A DNA stretch of 59,667 bases, taken from positions 63,040 through 122,706 of the forward strand of contig NZ_KB904631.1 of NCBI RefSeq assembly GCF_000380145.1. The letters run 5' to 3'. Each line of letters opens with the position of its first letter. The stretch's first letter is position 1. A program made the position numbers and the translations under genes. Shown piece by piece: positions 1 through 9,249 of this stretch. Source of the DNA: Streptococcus thoraltensis DSM 12221. GTDB lineage: Bacteria > Bacillota > Bacilli > Lactobacillales > Streptococcaceae. Below the pieces are notes generated by a model. It worked only from the letters and a program-made list of their open reading frames with translations, was not told the origin of the DNA and searched no databases.

Positions 1-320
1 TCACTAGCAACTAACTCATCATCACTATCTGATGAACCTTCAGGTGTATCGGTAGGAAGTTGCGGGGAGGAATCATCCTCTTCTGGGGTAGAATCTACAG
101 GAACTTCCGATTCGGGGGAATCTGGATCAGTCTCTGGATGCGATTCAGGTTTAGTATTGGAATCACTATCAACTAACTCATTATCACTATCTGATGAAAC
201 TTCAGAAGTATCTGCTGGAGGCTGCGGTGAGGAATCAGCCTCTTCAGGGGTAGAATCTACAGGAGATTCAGGTTCGGGAGAATCTGGATCAGTCTCTGGA
301 TGTGCTGGAGATGGCGATGA
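1..320 (-). repeat. Tandem acidic proline-rich repeat in the surface protein gene
   Basis: Two successive units of about 160 bp encode HPETDPDSPE...VDSTPEE...SSDSD.ELV. The first unit read (window 150-310) and the second (1-145) match at most positions, with several substitutions. The array continues off the left edge, so copy number is unknown. Such repeats usually act as a wall-spanning stalk. Confidence 0.85.
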
Positions 321-1502
321 GACAGTCAATGTATAATCCTTTTGAACACTTTGACCATCAGAATCTTTCACAGAAATTCTTACTCGATAATCCCCCGGAT
401 CACTTATTTTTACAGTAGTTGTTCCACTTTTTAAAACAGTGATTTTACCTGTGGATAGATTCTCATATGATAACGTTTCAATGCGCGTCGTGTAACCATC
501 ATTGTTTGAAAAATCATCTTCCTTATCAGTGATAGTGACCGTTGACAATAAATCAACAACCTCATCAACTTCTGCAACAACTGTTTTCTTAGAAATGTCA
601 ATAGTTGGCTCTGTATTTATAATCCAATCACTAGCAGTAACATGTAGGTCTTTTGAATGAATAGCCGTCACAGTATATAAGCCTTTTTCAAAAACAGAAA
701 TTTGCTCTTTCGTTACTGGTACATAAAGCGTGATTGAACCATTTTCATTTTGAGTAGATTTAACGACAAATGCGCTACTTCTTATTTGGGAATTGGAAAA
801 ATAAGGTTGCCCCCACCAAGTGTCTGTCACATCATCGTAAGTAACTAACAGGTCATATCTAGCATCTTTCTCAGTTAAGACACCTTCAGTTTCGGAATAG
901 TAATTAGCTCCTGAAAATTCAAGGATTGTAGATTTTACATTTGGCGAAATGACTAAAGGAATATCAGACCTGGTTGATGAAATTGGGAAATTAGCTAATG
1001 CTATTTTTGTAGGATCATTAGCTGCTGCTCGCTCAAAACCAACAGCAGTCCATAAATCAAATTGCCTCACTTCTTCATCTGTTATGGTTTTTGTTGTATC
1101 TTGAGAGGATGATTCATTCACTAATTTTTGAGAATTAGTTGTTTCGATAGTATCTTCCGATAATGTTTGACTAGTAGATGGGTTATTATCATCACCCAAA
1201 GTCTTCTCGCTAGCAGTCGAATCAAGTTTACTCTCTACTTTTTCAGAATCATCACTATTAACAACAACTTGATTATCATCGACATCACTATGTTCTTCTG
1301 AACCATTTGGAATTGCCGTCTCACTCGTTACAGAAACAACAGGCTCATCTGACTCCGTTAACTCATCCGCATATCCTCGCCCTGATACAATTCCTGTTGA
1401 AAGAGCTGTTATTGCTAACAATGCAGCAACGCCCTGAGTAGTTCTATACTTATCAAAAAATAACGGCAATACTAAATTGGAACGAGAATTTTCTCCCTCC
1501 AT
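1..1502 (-). CDS. Repeat-containing secreted surface protein, 5' part only
   Basis: The gene starts at ATG 1502-1500 behind a strong AGGAGGT ribosome site, and its 3' end lies beyond the left edge, so 500 codons are visible. Residues about 15-45 form a signal peptide: a basic KYR stretch, then a hydrophobic run ending in GYADE. A long Ser/Thr/Asp/Glu-rich linker follows, up to about residue 140. Next come globular segments of about 250 residues with beta-rich, Ig-like character. The last 100 visible residues are an acidic proline-rich repeat built on HPETDPDSPE, VDSTPEE and SSDSDNELV, seen in nearly two copies. That plan is typical of streptococcal wall-anchored adhesins, but the sorting signal is not in view, so LPXTG anchoring is inference. 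I do not recognise the family of the globular part. No YSIRK motif is seen in the signal peptide. Confidence 0.85.
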   Translation of the reverse strand, partial: MEGENSRSNLVLPLFFDKYRTTQGVAALLAITALSTGIVSGRGYADELTESDEPVVSVTSETAIPNGSEEHSDVDDNQVVVNSDDSEKVESKLDSTASEKTLGDDNNPSTSQTLSEDTIETTNSQKLVNESSSQDTTKTITDEEVRQFDLWTAVGFERAAANDPTKIALANFPISSTRSDIPLVISPNVKSTILEFSGANYYSETEGVLTEKDARYDLLVTYDDVTDTWWGQPYFSNSQIRSSAFVVKSTQNENGSITLYVPVTKEQISVFEKGLYTVTAIHSKDLHVTASDWIINTEPTIDISKKTVVAEVDEVVDLLSTVTITDKEDDFSNNDGYTTRIETLSYENLSTGKITVLKSGTTTVKISDPGDYRVRISVKDSDGQSVQKDYTLTVSSPSPAHPETDPDSPEPESPVDSTPEEADSSPQPPADTSEVSSDSDNELVDSDSNTKPESHPETDPDSPESEVPVDSTPEEDDSSPQLPTDTPEGSSDSDDELVAS

Positions 1503-1613
1503 ATAACCGCTTACCTCCTGTTTATTTCGTTTATCTCCCAATAAATTGCGCTTCTCTCTTCTTTATAGTCCTATTATTATAACTTATTTTTTCAAAAAAT
1601 ACTAAAGAAACAA

Positions 1614-1649
1614 TTCTGACCACTCCTATTTCAAACGAAATGGTCAGAA
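1614..1649. repeat. Nested palindrome upstream of the surface protein gene
   Basis: The outer arms TTCTGACCA and TGGTCAGAA are perfect 9-bp complements. They enclose a second inverted pair, ATTT and AAAT. It lies about 110 bases upstream of the surface gene start, near its presumed promoter. It could be an operator or the end of a decayed repeat; no T-run supports a terminator. Confidence 0.5.
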
Positions 1650-1789
1650 CATCTAAAATCTTTAGATTGTAACAAAAATGTAGAGAAAGTAAGATATTTT
1701 GCTAAAGAACTATTCAGCTCTTAGAAATGAAAGTTTCATAAGTGATACAATATCCAAAAAGATGAAAAGTTTACTCAAATCCCATTTAT

Positions 1790-1862
1790 GATAGTCTTTT
1801 GAATTAACTTTGATACATCGTCGCTTTCGACTTGCCTGAAACCTAATTCATCTGACTATATA
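1790..1862. repeat. RUP-like element, internally deleted
   Basis: It carries both termini of the RUP-like family (ATAGTCTTTTGAATTAACTT and ATTCATCTGACTATA). The central part with the ACTGTCCGCGTC segment is missing, so it is about 72 bp instead of 104-108. Confidence 0.7.
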
Positions 1863-2011
1863 ACAATAAAATAGAACAAAATAATCTTAATATCTTTTAT
1901 AAAAAATAGGATTAAAAACATGACCCATTAGCATTTTCTGCTAATAAAAGGACCATTGATACTAAAAAATCAACAATGGATTCCACTCCAACTTCTCTGA
2001 ACAATTGATTT

Positions 2012-2112
2012 TACACTCAATGAAAACCAAAAGCAGACTAGACGACGCCAATGCCGATAGAACCCAAGGTCATCAAATCAACAAGGTCTGAAGTTGATTT
2101 TCGAAGAGTATT
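2012..2112. repeat. BOX-like element
   Basis: It opens with ACACTCAATGAAAA and closes with GATTTTCGAAGAGTATTA. These match the outer ends of pneumococcal BOX elements in reverse orientation, with GATAGAAC in the middle. The ends pair, so the transcript would fold into a long stem. Confidence 0.75.
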
Positions 2113-2264
2113 AAGCCAACCCAATGCAAGTTTTGAAAGACTTTACGCAACTTTTCAATCTCTTCATCAAGTGTTTTCCAAGCTTGATTCTTAACCGTTT
2201 GTGGCGCAAAACTAAGAAGCTTGCCAATAACTAAAAAGGTTAAGCATGACGTAGAAGAATGCAT
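2113..2264 (-). pseudogene. Decayed coding remnant beside a BOX-like element
   Basis: The DNA is related to 20422-20530 at roughly 70 percent by eye. In both copies the minus strand reads a peptide with KNQA.KT followed by a leucine-rich helix. The shared peptide pattern suggests both are 3' ends of the same ancestral gene, perhaps a transposase. The family is not identified and no intact frame remains. Confidence 0.3.
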
Positions 2265-2397
2265 TGGATAGGACTGTCGTAGGAAGGGAGTTATTTTGTC
2301 ACTGTCCGCTATTAAAGGGAGTATATCACAGTATCTATGATATACCTATTTTTGTTTTTTGTTAAGTATGAATTTTCAAAATACTCAATCTTAAAGC

Positions 2398-2441
2398 AAA
2401 AAAGCCTACCGTGCAACGCTGGAAGGTTGATACGATAGACT
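2398..2441 (-). terminator. Terminator of hup
   Basis: On the minus strand AGTCTATCG pairs with CGGTAGGCT, nine pairs including two G-U, and is followed by six T residues just past the hup stop codon. Confidence 0.8.
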
Positions 2442-2454
2442 TTTCTAGATTGCA

Positions 2455-2730
2455 TTATTTTACTGCATCTTTAAGTGCTTTACCAGCTTTGAATGCTGGA
2501 ACTTTTGAAGCTGCGATTGAGATTTCTTCACCAGTTTGTGGGTTGCGACCTTTACGGGCTGCACGTTCACGAACTTCAAAGTTACCAAAACCGATAAGTT
2601 GAACTTTATCACCTTTTGCAAGGAAGCCTTCGATTGCTTCGAACACTGCATCAACTGCTGCAGCTGAATCTTTCTTAGTCAATTCTGTTGCTTCAGCAAC
2701 TTTTGCGATCAAATCTTGTTTATTTGCCAT
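2455..2730 (-). CDS. hup: DNA-binding protein HU
   Basis: The 91-residue protein is the streptococcal HU nucleoid protein (also called HlpA). It is a homodimer that bends DNA and is usually essential in streptococci because no second HU is present. The N-terminal helices (residues 1-45) form the dimer core. [20 protein letters not shown] at about 47-66 is the DNA-binding beta arm, with Pro64 as the intercalating residue. The start is the ATG at 2730, preceded by GGAGG. An in-frame ATG 18 bases further upstream overlaps that ribosome site and is rejected. The gene is monocistronic, with its own strong promoter and terminator. Confidence 0.97.
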   Translation of the reverse strand: MANKQDLIAKVAEATELTKKDSAAAVDAVFEAIEGFLAKGDKVQLIGFGNFEVRERAARKGRNPQTGEEISIAASKVPAFKAGKALKDAVK

Positions 2731-2781
2731 TTTGAACAAATCCTCCATAAATTTTAAGCTTAACGCTTATTAACAGTCTCT

Positions 2782-2810
2782 ATCATATCGGAAAAAGCCT
2801 GTAAGGTCAA
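2782..2810 (-). promoter_or_regulatory. Sigma-A promoter of hup
   Basis: The minus strand reads TTGACC, a 17-base spacer, then TATGAT about 50 bases upstream of the hup ATG. Confidence 0.85.
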
Positions 2811-2854
2811 GTATTTAACGCTCTATGAGAGTTATTTCCCTATTTTTTATAACT

Positions 2855-3448
2855 TTAAGACCCTTTAAATAAATCAAAGCTAATTCGGTCATTTGCCAAG
2901 TCAAACTCTGTTGCTTTTGCATAAAGACCATTTGACAATTTAATATCTTTCAATGACAAAATGATTTCAGATTTCTTGGGTTTTATAGCAAGAAAATCAG
3001 GAATATCATATGCGTTTGAAATGTAACTTAAGATTTCTTTTTTAGGTAGGGTTAAGGTACCAGCTGAGACGGATGTCACTTCTAATTGAACGTCACCATT
3101 CTTTAAAACATATGGTTCAAAGTAAACATAAAGCGGAATTTCATAACCTAGTAATCGATAAGAACCTTGAAAAAGTACTTGACTCGATGTCGTGTAAAAT
3201 TCATACTTCAATCCTTTTGATTGATAATCTTCCAAAAAGGCAGCAGCTGTATTATTTAACTCTTCTCTTGTTGTGACAAAACTCCCAGCTTTTACTGCGG
3301 TTGCTTTACCTTTTGACTCTGATTTTTGACTAATCTTTTGCTCGCGAGGTTGTATCACTCGGTAAGCAACCACTCCTACAAAAGCTAGGTTCATCGCCAA
3401 TAAAATCAAGAAGAGGTATTTCCATAAACTAAGTTTATTTGTTTTCAT
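2855..3448 (-). CDS. YpmS-family membrane-anchored protein
   Basis: The 197-residue protein has a short basic N-terminus, one membrane helix at about residues 11-29, and an extracellular domain of the YpmS/DUF2140 type. The role of this family is unknown. The gene overlaps the 3' end of the GDSL esterase gene by 14 bases, with AGGATAAG ahead of its ATG, which implies translational coupling. YpmS next to a secreted GDSL esterase and DegV is a common Firmicute arrangement. A joint role at the cell surface in lipid metabolism is inference. Confidence 0.85.
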   Translation of the reverse strand: MKTNKLSLWKYLFLILLAMNLAFVGVVAYRVIQPREQKISQKSESKGKATAVKAGSFVTTREELNNTAAAFLEDYQSKGLKYEFYTTSSQVLFQGSYRLLGYEIPLYVYFEPYVLKNGDVQLEVTSVSAGTLTLPKKEILSYISNAYDIPDFLAIKPKKSEIILSLKDIKLSNGLYAKATEFDLANDRISFDLFKGS

Positions 3449-4268
3449 GTGTCTGACTTATCCTTTCCATGATAGCATCTGCCATGATACTGTAACCAGT
3501 ATTGTTGGGATGAAAATGATCTTCTGTAAAGAGAGCGTCATTAACAACAGTTGTCTGATCGCCTGATACTGAGACAACACCTTCTTGTCCGTCAATCCCC
3601 TTATAGAGTTGATCATTAATGCCCACAAAATAAACCTTATCATATTCGGTTGTTAAGTTTTCTGTTCCAAGATTCCAATTATCAACAATATCTTGCATTT
3701 GGGTCATCTCAGGAAAATTAAGGTAAAAAGGATTATAGATACCAATAATATAGATTGGTAAATCTGGATTCTCTTTTCTAGCTAAATCGATAATCTGTCT
3801 AAGATTGCTTTTATAAGCCTTTGAACCAGCTTTAAAGTTATCCGACTTTAGGTGATCCAAATTCTCTCGAATCACTTTCATAACATCATTACCGCCAACA
3901 GTTAAGGTCATTAAATTAGCCGTTTTTAGGTTTTTTTGAATCGCTTTTTGTTTCTTCATACGATTCAAAATCTGGCGACTGGTATTTCCTGAAATGCCAT
4001 AGTTACTAGCGACCGTATGATACCGGTAAGTCTCATCCAAACGCTTGGCTAATAAAGGCACAAAACCACCTTGATTGGTCGTATCTCCTACCCCTTGGGT
4101 CAATGAATCTCCAATTGCCAACAAATGGAACTCTTCCTGCTTTTCCTTTAAAAAATCCGACTTCTTTAATTGAGCATTTGAAGCTGGGATTAAGAACCAG
4201 AAAATAAGTATAAATAATAAAAGACTTGCTAAAAATACAGCAAGTTCACTTTTAATCGCTTTAGTCAT
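3435..4268 (-). CDS. Secreted or membrane-anchored SGNH/GDSL esterase
   Basis: The chosen start at 4268 (MTKAIKS) overlaps the degV stop by 8 bases, giving 277 residues. A longer frame with ten more residues lacks a ribosome site. A membrane helix spans about 9-27. The SGNH catalytic blocks follow: GDSL with the nucleophile Ser55, GGND at 125-128, and DHFH at 250-253 supplying the Asp and His. The enzyme is expected to hydrolyse lipid or acyl esters outside the membrane; its substrate cannot be read from sequence. It forms an overlapping set with degV and the ypmS-like gene. Confidence 0.9.
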   Translation of the reverse strand: MTKAIKSELAVFLASLLLFILIFWFLIPASNAQLKKSDFLKEKQEEFHLLAIGDSLTQGVGDTTNQGGFVPLLAKRLDETYRYHTVASNYGISGNTSRQILNRMKKQKAIQKNLKTANLMTLTVGGNDVMKVIRENLDHLKSDNFKAGSKAYKSNLRQIIDLARKENPDLPIYIIGIYNPFYLNFPEMTQMQDIVDNWNLGTENLTTEYDKVYFVGINDQLYKGIDGQEGVVSVSGDQTTVVNDALFTEDHFHPNNTGYSIMADAIMERISQTHENK

Positions 4269-5100
4269 AACGCACCAACACCGCAAAAGCATCTTCACCT
4301 GTGTGAGTTTGGATAATTGAGCCAGTCTCTAAAACAGAGATTTCTTGATTTACCAAACCTTGTAATTTATCCTTCAGCGTTAGAGCAAAATCTTTTTTTC
4401 CTGCGTAGGAAATACCGATTTCTGCAATTGCATGGCCCTCAACGCTAGCAAGAAAGCTATCTAACCATTTTGTAAAGGTTTTAGCCCCGCGTCCTTTAAC
4501 AATAGGAACAAGCTCGTGATTTGTCATTTCCATGACAACACGAATATTTAATAGGGAACTCAAAAGCCCAGTCACACGACCAATACGACCACCTTTAACA
4601 AGATTTTCCAAAGTTGAAACACCGATATAAAGTTCCGTCTTCTTACGAACTTCTTCGATAGAAGCTAGAATTGTCTCTAAACTAGCGCCTTCTTTAGCAA
4701 GTTTAGCAGCTTTGACAACTTGAAATTTCATGGCTTGATCTGTAAAGCTAGAATCAATAACCGTCGCCTCAACACCCGCAATTGTTGCTCCTTGCCGAGA
4801 GGCCTCTACAGTTCCAGATAAAGAATGAGATAAATGAATCGATACAATGTGGTCTGCACCTTCTGATGCCAGACCTTCATAGACCTCTGCAAAAAGTCCT
4901 ACTGGTGGTTGGCTTGTTTTTGGTAATGCCTTACCAGATTTCATCAAAGAAAGAAACTTTCCTTCTTCCTTTAAGTCAGCATCAGAAAAAAACTCACCAT
5001 CAATCATTACAGAAAGTGGAACAACAGTAATATCCAACGCTTCTACAATGTCTTGTTCTATTGTAATAGATGAATCTGTTACGATTTTTATCTTACTCAT
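4261..5100 (-). CDS. DegV/FakB-family fatty-acid-binding protein
   Basis: The 279-residue protein is of full family length and starts [11 protein letters not shown], the DegV signature. DegV/FakB proteins bind one fatty acid and present it to the kinase FakA, so exogenous fatty acids enter phospholipid synthesis. Streptococci have several paralogues that differ in acyl-chain preference, which cannot be judged here. Its neighbours downstream are a GDSL esterase and YpmS, so a lipid-linked role for the operon is plausible. A TATAAT-like -10 lies at about 5146-5151 on the minus strand. Confidence 0.9.
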   Translation of the reverse strand: MSKIKIVTDSSITIEQDIVEALDITVVPLSVMIDGEFFSDADLKEEGKFLSLMKSGKALPKTSQPPVGLFAEVYEGLASEGADHIVSIHLSHSLSGTVEASRQGATIAGVEATVIDSSFTDQAMKFQVVKAAKLAKEGASLETILASIEEVRKKTELYIGVSTLENLVKGGRIGRVTGLLSSLLNIRVVMEMTNHELVPIVKGRGAKTFTKWLDSFLASVEGHAIAEIGISYAGKKDFALTLKDKLQGLVNQEISVLETGSIIQTHTGEDAFAVLVRYD

Positions 5101-5213
5101 GTCAAAACCTGTTCTAATCTTAATTTCTTTGTTATGTGTGTTACATTATATCAAAAAACAGTCTTTTTAGGAACCGTTTACGTTTCCTGTCAAGTCATCA
5201 AGCTATTGACCCC

Positions 5214-6872
5214 TTATTTTCGAAGAAGCTCCTTAGCCTGCTCACGCGCCGAAGTGGTAACATCACTGCCTGCAATCATTTTGGCAATCTCTTCAATTCT
5301 CTCTTCTTGACTAAGAAGCCGTACCGTAGACACCGTTGATGTTTCATCACTTTCTTTAGAAATATAAAATTGATAATCTGCCGCTGCAATAACTTGTGGC
5401 AAATGCGAAATAGCCAGCACCTGCCCGTGGCTTCCGATTTTATAAATCTTTTGAGCAATCGCCTGCGCAACGCGTCCCGAAACCCCAGTATCCACTTCAT
5501 CAAAGACAATACTTGTCTTATCTTCTTTGCGTGAGAAGGCAGATTTGATGGCTAACATGAGGCGGGAGAGTTCTCCGCCAGACGCTACTTTGACAAGTGG
5601 TTTAAAGCCTTCACCCGGATTGGTCGAAATGTAAAATTCAACTAACTCATTGCCTTCTTTACTGAATTTTCCCTTGTTGAATTGCACTTGAAAATCAGCC
5701 TTTTCCATATATAGCTCTCTTAGTTCAGCCTTAATCTCTTGTTCAAGCGACAGAGCAATGTCATGTCTGGCTTCGGATAACTTAGCAGCAGCGACTAGTA
5801 GATCTTTTTCCAAAAGACGAAGATCCATCTCTAAACTTTCTGAGCTACCATCGTTACCTGTCAAGAGATTGTATTCCTTAGTGATATTGTCTAAGTAATC
5901 CAGAACATCATCCACACTACCACCATATTTACGTGTAATAGTATTCAAGATATCTAGACGGGCTTCAACAGCTAACAGGCGCCCTGCATCGAAATCTAAA
6001 TTATCAACGAAGTCTCCCAACCGCTTGGCAACATCTTCTAAAACATAGTAACTTTCAGAGAGATGTGTTGATAATTCTTTGTAGTCAGGATCGAACTCTT
6101 CCAAGGTCATCATGTCATTCATAGCAGAACGAACGTTTGATAGACTGGACATCTCCTCGTTATCAAGCATGGCATAGGCATTGGTTAAGGTATCAGCAAT
6201 CTGCTTGTGATTCATCAACTTATCACGTTCTTGGACTAATTTTTCATCTTCACCTGATTTGAGAGCTGCTGCTTCAATTTCTGCCATTTGAAACTCTAGC
6301 ATTTCAATCCGCGCCTTATGCTCGCGTTCATTTTTTTGTTGCTCAAGAACTCGTTTACGTAATAAACGGTAGGCTTCAAAGGTTTCTTGATAAGTTGCCT
6401 TGATGCCAGAAAAATCAGCGTCACCAAATTCATCCAACATACGGATATGCAAACTCGGTTTCATCAATTCTTCCTGATCATGCTGCCCATGGATATCAAC
6501 CAAATGTTGTCCAATTGACTTTAATGTTGTCAGATTGACCATCTGACCATTAACACGACTGACGCTACGACCATTTTGGAAAATATCTCGTCGAATAATA
6601 AGGTCATCTTCAAAATTAATACCATTTTCTTCCAAAATAGCAACAAGCTGAGGACTCTTTTCAACTGAAAACAATCCCTCAATTTCAGCTTTGGGCTGTC
6701 CGTGTCGGATTACTTCCGTTGAAGCACGCGCGCCAAGCATCATGTTCATAGCATCAATGATAATAGACTTACCGGCCCCTGTTTCACCAGTTAGGACTGT
6801 CATTCCATTATCAAAAGTCAATGAAATCTCCTCAATGATAGCAAAGTTTTTTATGGAAATTTCTAATAACAT
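5214..6872 (-). CDS. recN: DNA repair protein RecN
   Basis: This is a 552-residue SMC-like ATPase for double-strand break repair. Walker A GETGAGKS is at 29-36. The middle 150-400 is helical coiled coil. The C-terminal ATPase half shows the ASGGELSR signature and FDEVDTG Walker B. The ATG at 6872 is preceded by GAGGAC. It is the last gene of the xseA-xseB-fps-tlyA-argR-recN run, 15 bases after argR. This order is conserved across streptococci. Confidence 0.96.
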   Translation of the reverse strand: MLLEISIKNFAIIEEISLTFDNGMTVLTGETGAGKSIIIDAMNMMLGARASTEVIRHGQPKAEIEGLFSVEKSPQLVAILEENGINFEDDLIIRRDIFQNGRSVSRVNGQMVNLTTLKSIGQHLVDIHGQHDQEELMKPSLHIRMLDEFGDADFSGIKATYQETFEAYRLLRKRVLEQQKNEREHKARIEMLEFQMAEIEAAALKSGEDEKLVQERDKLMNHKQIADTLTNAYAMLDNEEMSSLSNVRSAMNDMMTLEEFDPDYKELSTHLSESYYVLEDVAKRLGDFVDNLDFDAGRLLAVEARLDILNTITRKYGGSVDDVLDYLDNITKEYNLLTGNDGSSESLEMDLRLLEKDLLVAAAKLSEARHDIALSLEQEIKAELRELYMEKADFQVQFNKGKFSKEGNELVEFYISTNPGEGFKPLVKVASGGELSRLMLAIKSAFSRKEDKTSIVFDEVDTGVSGRVAQAIAQKIYKIGSHGQVLAISHLPQVIAAADYQFYISKESDETSTVSTVRLLSQEERIEEIAKMIAGSDVTTSAREQAKELLRK

Positions 6873-6887
6873 GAATGTCCTCGTTTT

Positions 6888-7355
6888 CTATTTCTTTTTT
6901 ATCCAACTTTGAAAAGTCACTGTCAGTTCACGAGCATTTTCTGCAGTTGTCGCAACCAAAAGCAAACTATCATCATCACCAATTAAACTAAAAATATGAT
7001 CGGAATATTCCTCTAAAATCAATCGCTTTAAATATTTTGTTGAGCCAGGTACTACCGCAATATTAATCATATTAACAAACTCGGACTGTCCTTGTGTCAC
7101 TTCCAGAATATTTTCAGCTGCACGTTGCAAGGGGCTCATGTAACGTTTGGCAGCCTCATTGGATAGACCATAAACATAGCCACCACGATTACTTTTTACC
7201 TTGATAATACCGATGGTGTTGATGTCCCTAGAAACCGTTGCCTGAGTCGCCACGACACCCTTAGTCTCTAGAATAGCTACTAATTCTTGTTGCGTTTCAA
7301 TTTCTTGTTCAGTAACAATTTTTCGAATTAACTCTAATCGTTCACTCTTGCGCAT
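6888..7355 (-). CDS. argR: Arginine repressor ArgR/AhrC
   Basis: The 155-residue hexameric regulator starts MRKSERLEL at 7355 with a GAGG site. A frame with 11 extra residues runs into tlyA and is rejected. The N-terminal winged helix (1-70) binds ARG boxes and the C-terminal domain with GDDDSLLLVA binds arginine. Its start lies inside the 3' end of tlyA (14-base overlap). Streptococci often carry two or three ArgR paralogues. The copy beside recN is usually called AhrC or ArgR, and I cannot tell which paralogue activity applies. Confidence 0.93.
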   Translation of the reverse strand: MRKSERLELIRKIVTEQEIETQQELVAILETKGVVATQATVSRDINTIGIIKVKSNRGGYVYGLSNEAAKRYMSPLQRAAENILEVTQGQSEFVNMINIAVVPGSTKYLKRLILEEYSDHIFSLIGDDDSLLLVATTAENARELTVTFQSWIKKK

Positions 7356-8169
7356 TTTTCTTAAATTCCTCGTGTGCTTTTGCAACAACCTGCCAAATCT
7401 CAGCCGATACTAGCTGTTCAGGTGTTGCTGATTTTTCCATATATGCTAAAAATTCAATATTCCCGTGACCACCTTGGATTGGAGAAAAATCTAACCCTTT
7501 AACAGTAAATCCGCAATCCACAGCAAAAGAAGTCACTTTTTCTAAAACTTTTTCATGAACAGCCTTGTCTTTGACGATGCCGTTTTTTCCAATCTGCTCA
7601 CGCCCCGCTTCAAATTGCGGTTTGACAAGAGCGACAAGCTGACCGCCGTCAACTAAAATATTGGCTAACGCTGGCAAAATCAAGTTGAGCGATATAAAAC
7701 TCACATCGATGCTGGCAAATGACGGTAAGCCTTCCGCAAAGTCCTGACTTTGGGCATAGCGGAAATTATATTGCTCCATCGAGCGCACACGTTCATCTTG
7801 ACGTAATTTCCAAACTAGTTGGTTGGTTCCTACGTCAACAGCATAGACTAGTTTGGCACCATTTTGTAGCATGACATCGGTAAAACCACCTGTTGAAGCA
7901 CCAATATCAATCGTCGTCGCATCTTCAACTGAGAGGTCAAAAACCTCAAGGGCTTTTTCTAGTTTAAGACCGCCACGGCTAACATATTTGAGTTTCTCAC
8001 CTTTTAGTTTTAGTTCGGTGGTGTCATCAATTTTTTCACCCGGTTTGTCATAGCGTTGCCCATTGATGACATTGACCACCAATCCTGCCATGACCCCACG
8101 CTTGGCTTGCTCACGTGTTTCAAAAAGCCCTTGTTTGTAGGCTAAAACATCTACTCTTTCTTTAGGCAT
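7342..8169 (-). CDS. tlyA: TlyA-family rRNA 2'-O-methyltransferase (hemolysin A)
   Basis: The 275-residue protein has an N-terminal S4 RNA-binding domain (about 1-60) and an FtsJ-like SAM methyltransferase domain beginning at DIGASTGGFTD. Family members 2'-O-methylate rRNA; the hemolysin label is historical. It overlaps the fps stop by 8 bases and argR by 14, consistent with a tightly coupled operon. Confidence 0.93.
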   Translation of the reverse strand: MPKERVDVLAYKQGLFETREQAKRGVMAGLVVNVINGQRYDKPGEKIDDTTELKLKGEKLKYVSRGGLKLEKALEVFDLSVEDATTIDIGASTGGFTDVMLQNGAKLVYAVDVGTNQLVWKLRQDERVRSMEQYNFRYAQSQDFAEGLPSFASIDVSFISLNLILPALANILVDGGQLVALVKPQFEAGREQIGKNGIVKDKAVHEKVLEKVTSFAVDCGFTVKGLDFSPIQGGHGNIEFLAYMEKSATPEQLVSAEIWQVVAKAHEEFKKNAQE

Positions 8170-9031
8170 GAAGTCGTAACCTTTCTATGATGACCATGAT
8201 GGCATCAGCCTTAAAAGCTCTTTCCTGCTCTAGTTTTTGGAAAATAGCTACTACTTTGTTAAGAGAATCTTCTAGAATTTCATAAGATTTATCCAAACCT
8301 AAAAGAGCTGGATAGGTTGATTTATCAGCAAGCAAGTCCTTATTCGGCGTTTTACCTAGAGCTTCAAAATCTGCTGTCACATCTAAAATATCATCCCGAA
8401 CTTGGAAGGCAAGACCAATTAAACGACCGGCTTTCGTTAATTGATTCATGGTTGCATCATCTTGTTCAGCAATATAACCTGCCGCAATAAAAGGAAAGGC
8501 TAAGAGAGCACCTGTTTTGTTGGTGTGAATCAGCTGAATTTGCTCAAGTGTCAATTTTTTTCCTTCACCCTTCATATCAAGCATCTGCCCGCCGACCATG
8601 CCAAAAGTTCCTGAAAATCGTGATAAACTTTGAATGAGACTTAACTTAATGTCTGTCGCCAAGTCAGCCTCAGCAATCAGTCCTGAAGCATCTAAAAAAA
8701 GGGAATCTCCAGCTAAAATGGCTGTTGCCTCATCAAATTTTTTATGACTGGTCAAGTGACCGCGACGATAATCATCATTATCCATAGCTGGCAAATCATC
8801 ATGAATCAGGCTTCCAGTGTGTATCATTTCAAGTGCTGCTGCAACGTCAAAATGTGCGTCCGTTACTTCGAGACCAAAACCTTCCAACAAATCCAGTAAA
8901 ATCATCGGGCGAATCCGTTTTCCGCCACTATCAATCGAATAAAGAATGGCTTCAATCAAGTCTTTTGAGACACTATCTTGACTATGATAATAAGCACGAA
9001 TGGCTTGATCAACTTGCTTTATCTTATCCAT
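8162..9031 (-). CDS. fps: Farnesyl/geranyl diphosphate synthase
   Basis: The 289-residue trans-prenyltransferase condenses IPP with DMAPP/GPP to give FPP, the precursor of undecaprenyl phosphate. The first aspartate-rich motif DDLPAMDND is at 78-86 and the second DDILD at 213-217. The ATG overlaps the xseB stop as TAATG. The gene is also called ispA. Its place between xseB and tlyA is the usual streptococcal arrangement. Confidence 0.95.
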   Translation of the reverse strand: MDKIKQVDQAIRAYYHSQDSVSKDLIEAILYSIDSGGKRIRPMILLDLLEGFGLEVTDAHFDVAAALEMIHTGSLIHDDLPAMDNDDYRRGHLTSHKKFDEATAILAGDSLFLDASGLIAEADLATDIKLSLIQSLSRFSGTFGMVGGQMLDMKGEGKKLTLEQIQLIHTNKTGALLAFPFIAAGYIAEQDDATMNQLTKAGRLIGLAFQVRDDILDVTADFEALGKTPNKDLLADKSTYPALLGLDKSYEILEDSLNKVVAIFQKLEQERAFKADAIMVIIERLRLHA

Positions 9032-9249
9032 TAGACATCCATTTCCACTTCTGAACCATCAGGTTGCATCACCTTAACTAAAGTCTTTTCAGCATCCTGT
9101 AACGTTTTTTGGAGTTCTTTAGACAAAAGCATTCCTTTTTGAAATTGTTCAATAGCTTCTTCTAAAGGCACCTCTCCATTTTCCAACTGAGCCACAATGG
9201 TTTCTAAATCTTTTAAATTATCTTCAAATGTTTTTTTCTTGCTTGGCAT
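9031..9249 (-). CDS. xseB: Exodeoxyribonuclease VII small subunit
   Basis: The 72-residue protein has the family pattern [20 protein letters not shown]...[11 protein letters not shown], two helices forming a hairpin. Several copies bind one XseA subunit. The gene starts inside the 3' end of xseA (26-base overlap), which couples translation of the two subunits. Confidence 0.96.
   Translation of the reverse strand: MPSKKKTFEDNLKDLETIVAQLENGEVPLEEAIEQFQKGMLLSKELQKTLQDAEKTLVKVMQPDGSEVEMDV

Larger units (their letters stand above)
1503..2397. other. Gene-free region with repeat elements
   Basis: About 0.9 kb lies between the surface protein gene and hup. It holds a palindrome (1614-1649), a shortened RUP-like element (1790-1862), a BOX-like element (2012-2112) and a decayed coding remnant (2113-2264). 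No intact gene is visible. A -10-like TATAAT for the surface gene lies at about 1575-1580 on the minus strand, but no good -35 accompanies it. Confidence 0.6.

Noticed and set aside
1..320. Direct repeats at the left edge considered as a CRISPR array
   Set aside because: The repeats are coding, about 160 bp long, in frame, and have no spacers.
1927..1945. Small hairpin ATTAGCA/TGCTAAT upstream of hup
   Set aside because: The stem is short and AT-rich, without a T-run on either strand, and no gene ends there.
2411..2602. Plus-strand frame antisense to hup
   Set aside because: It lies fully within the hup gene and its terminator and has no ribosome site. It is a shadow of the HU codons.
5170..5190. 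cre-like string in the recN-degV gap
   Set aside because: Two consensus positions are missing, and the segment also forms an imperfect hairpin, so it does not support a CcpA site.
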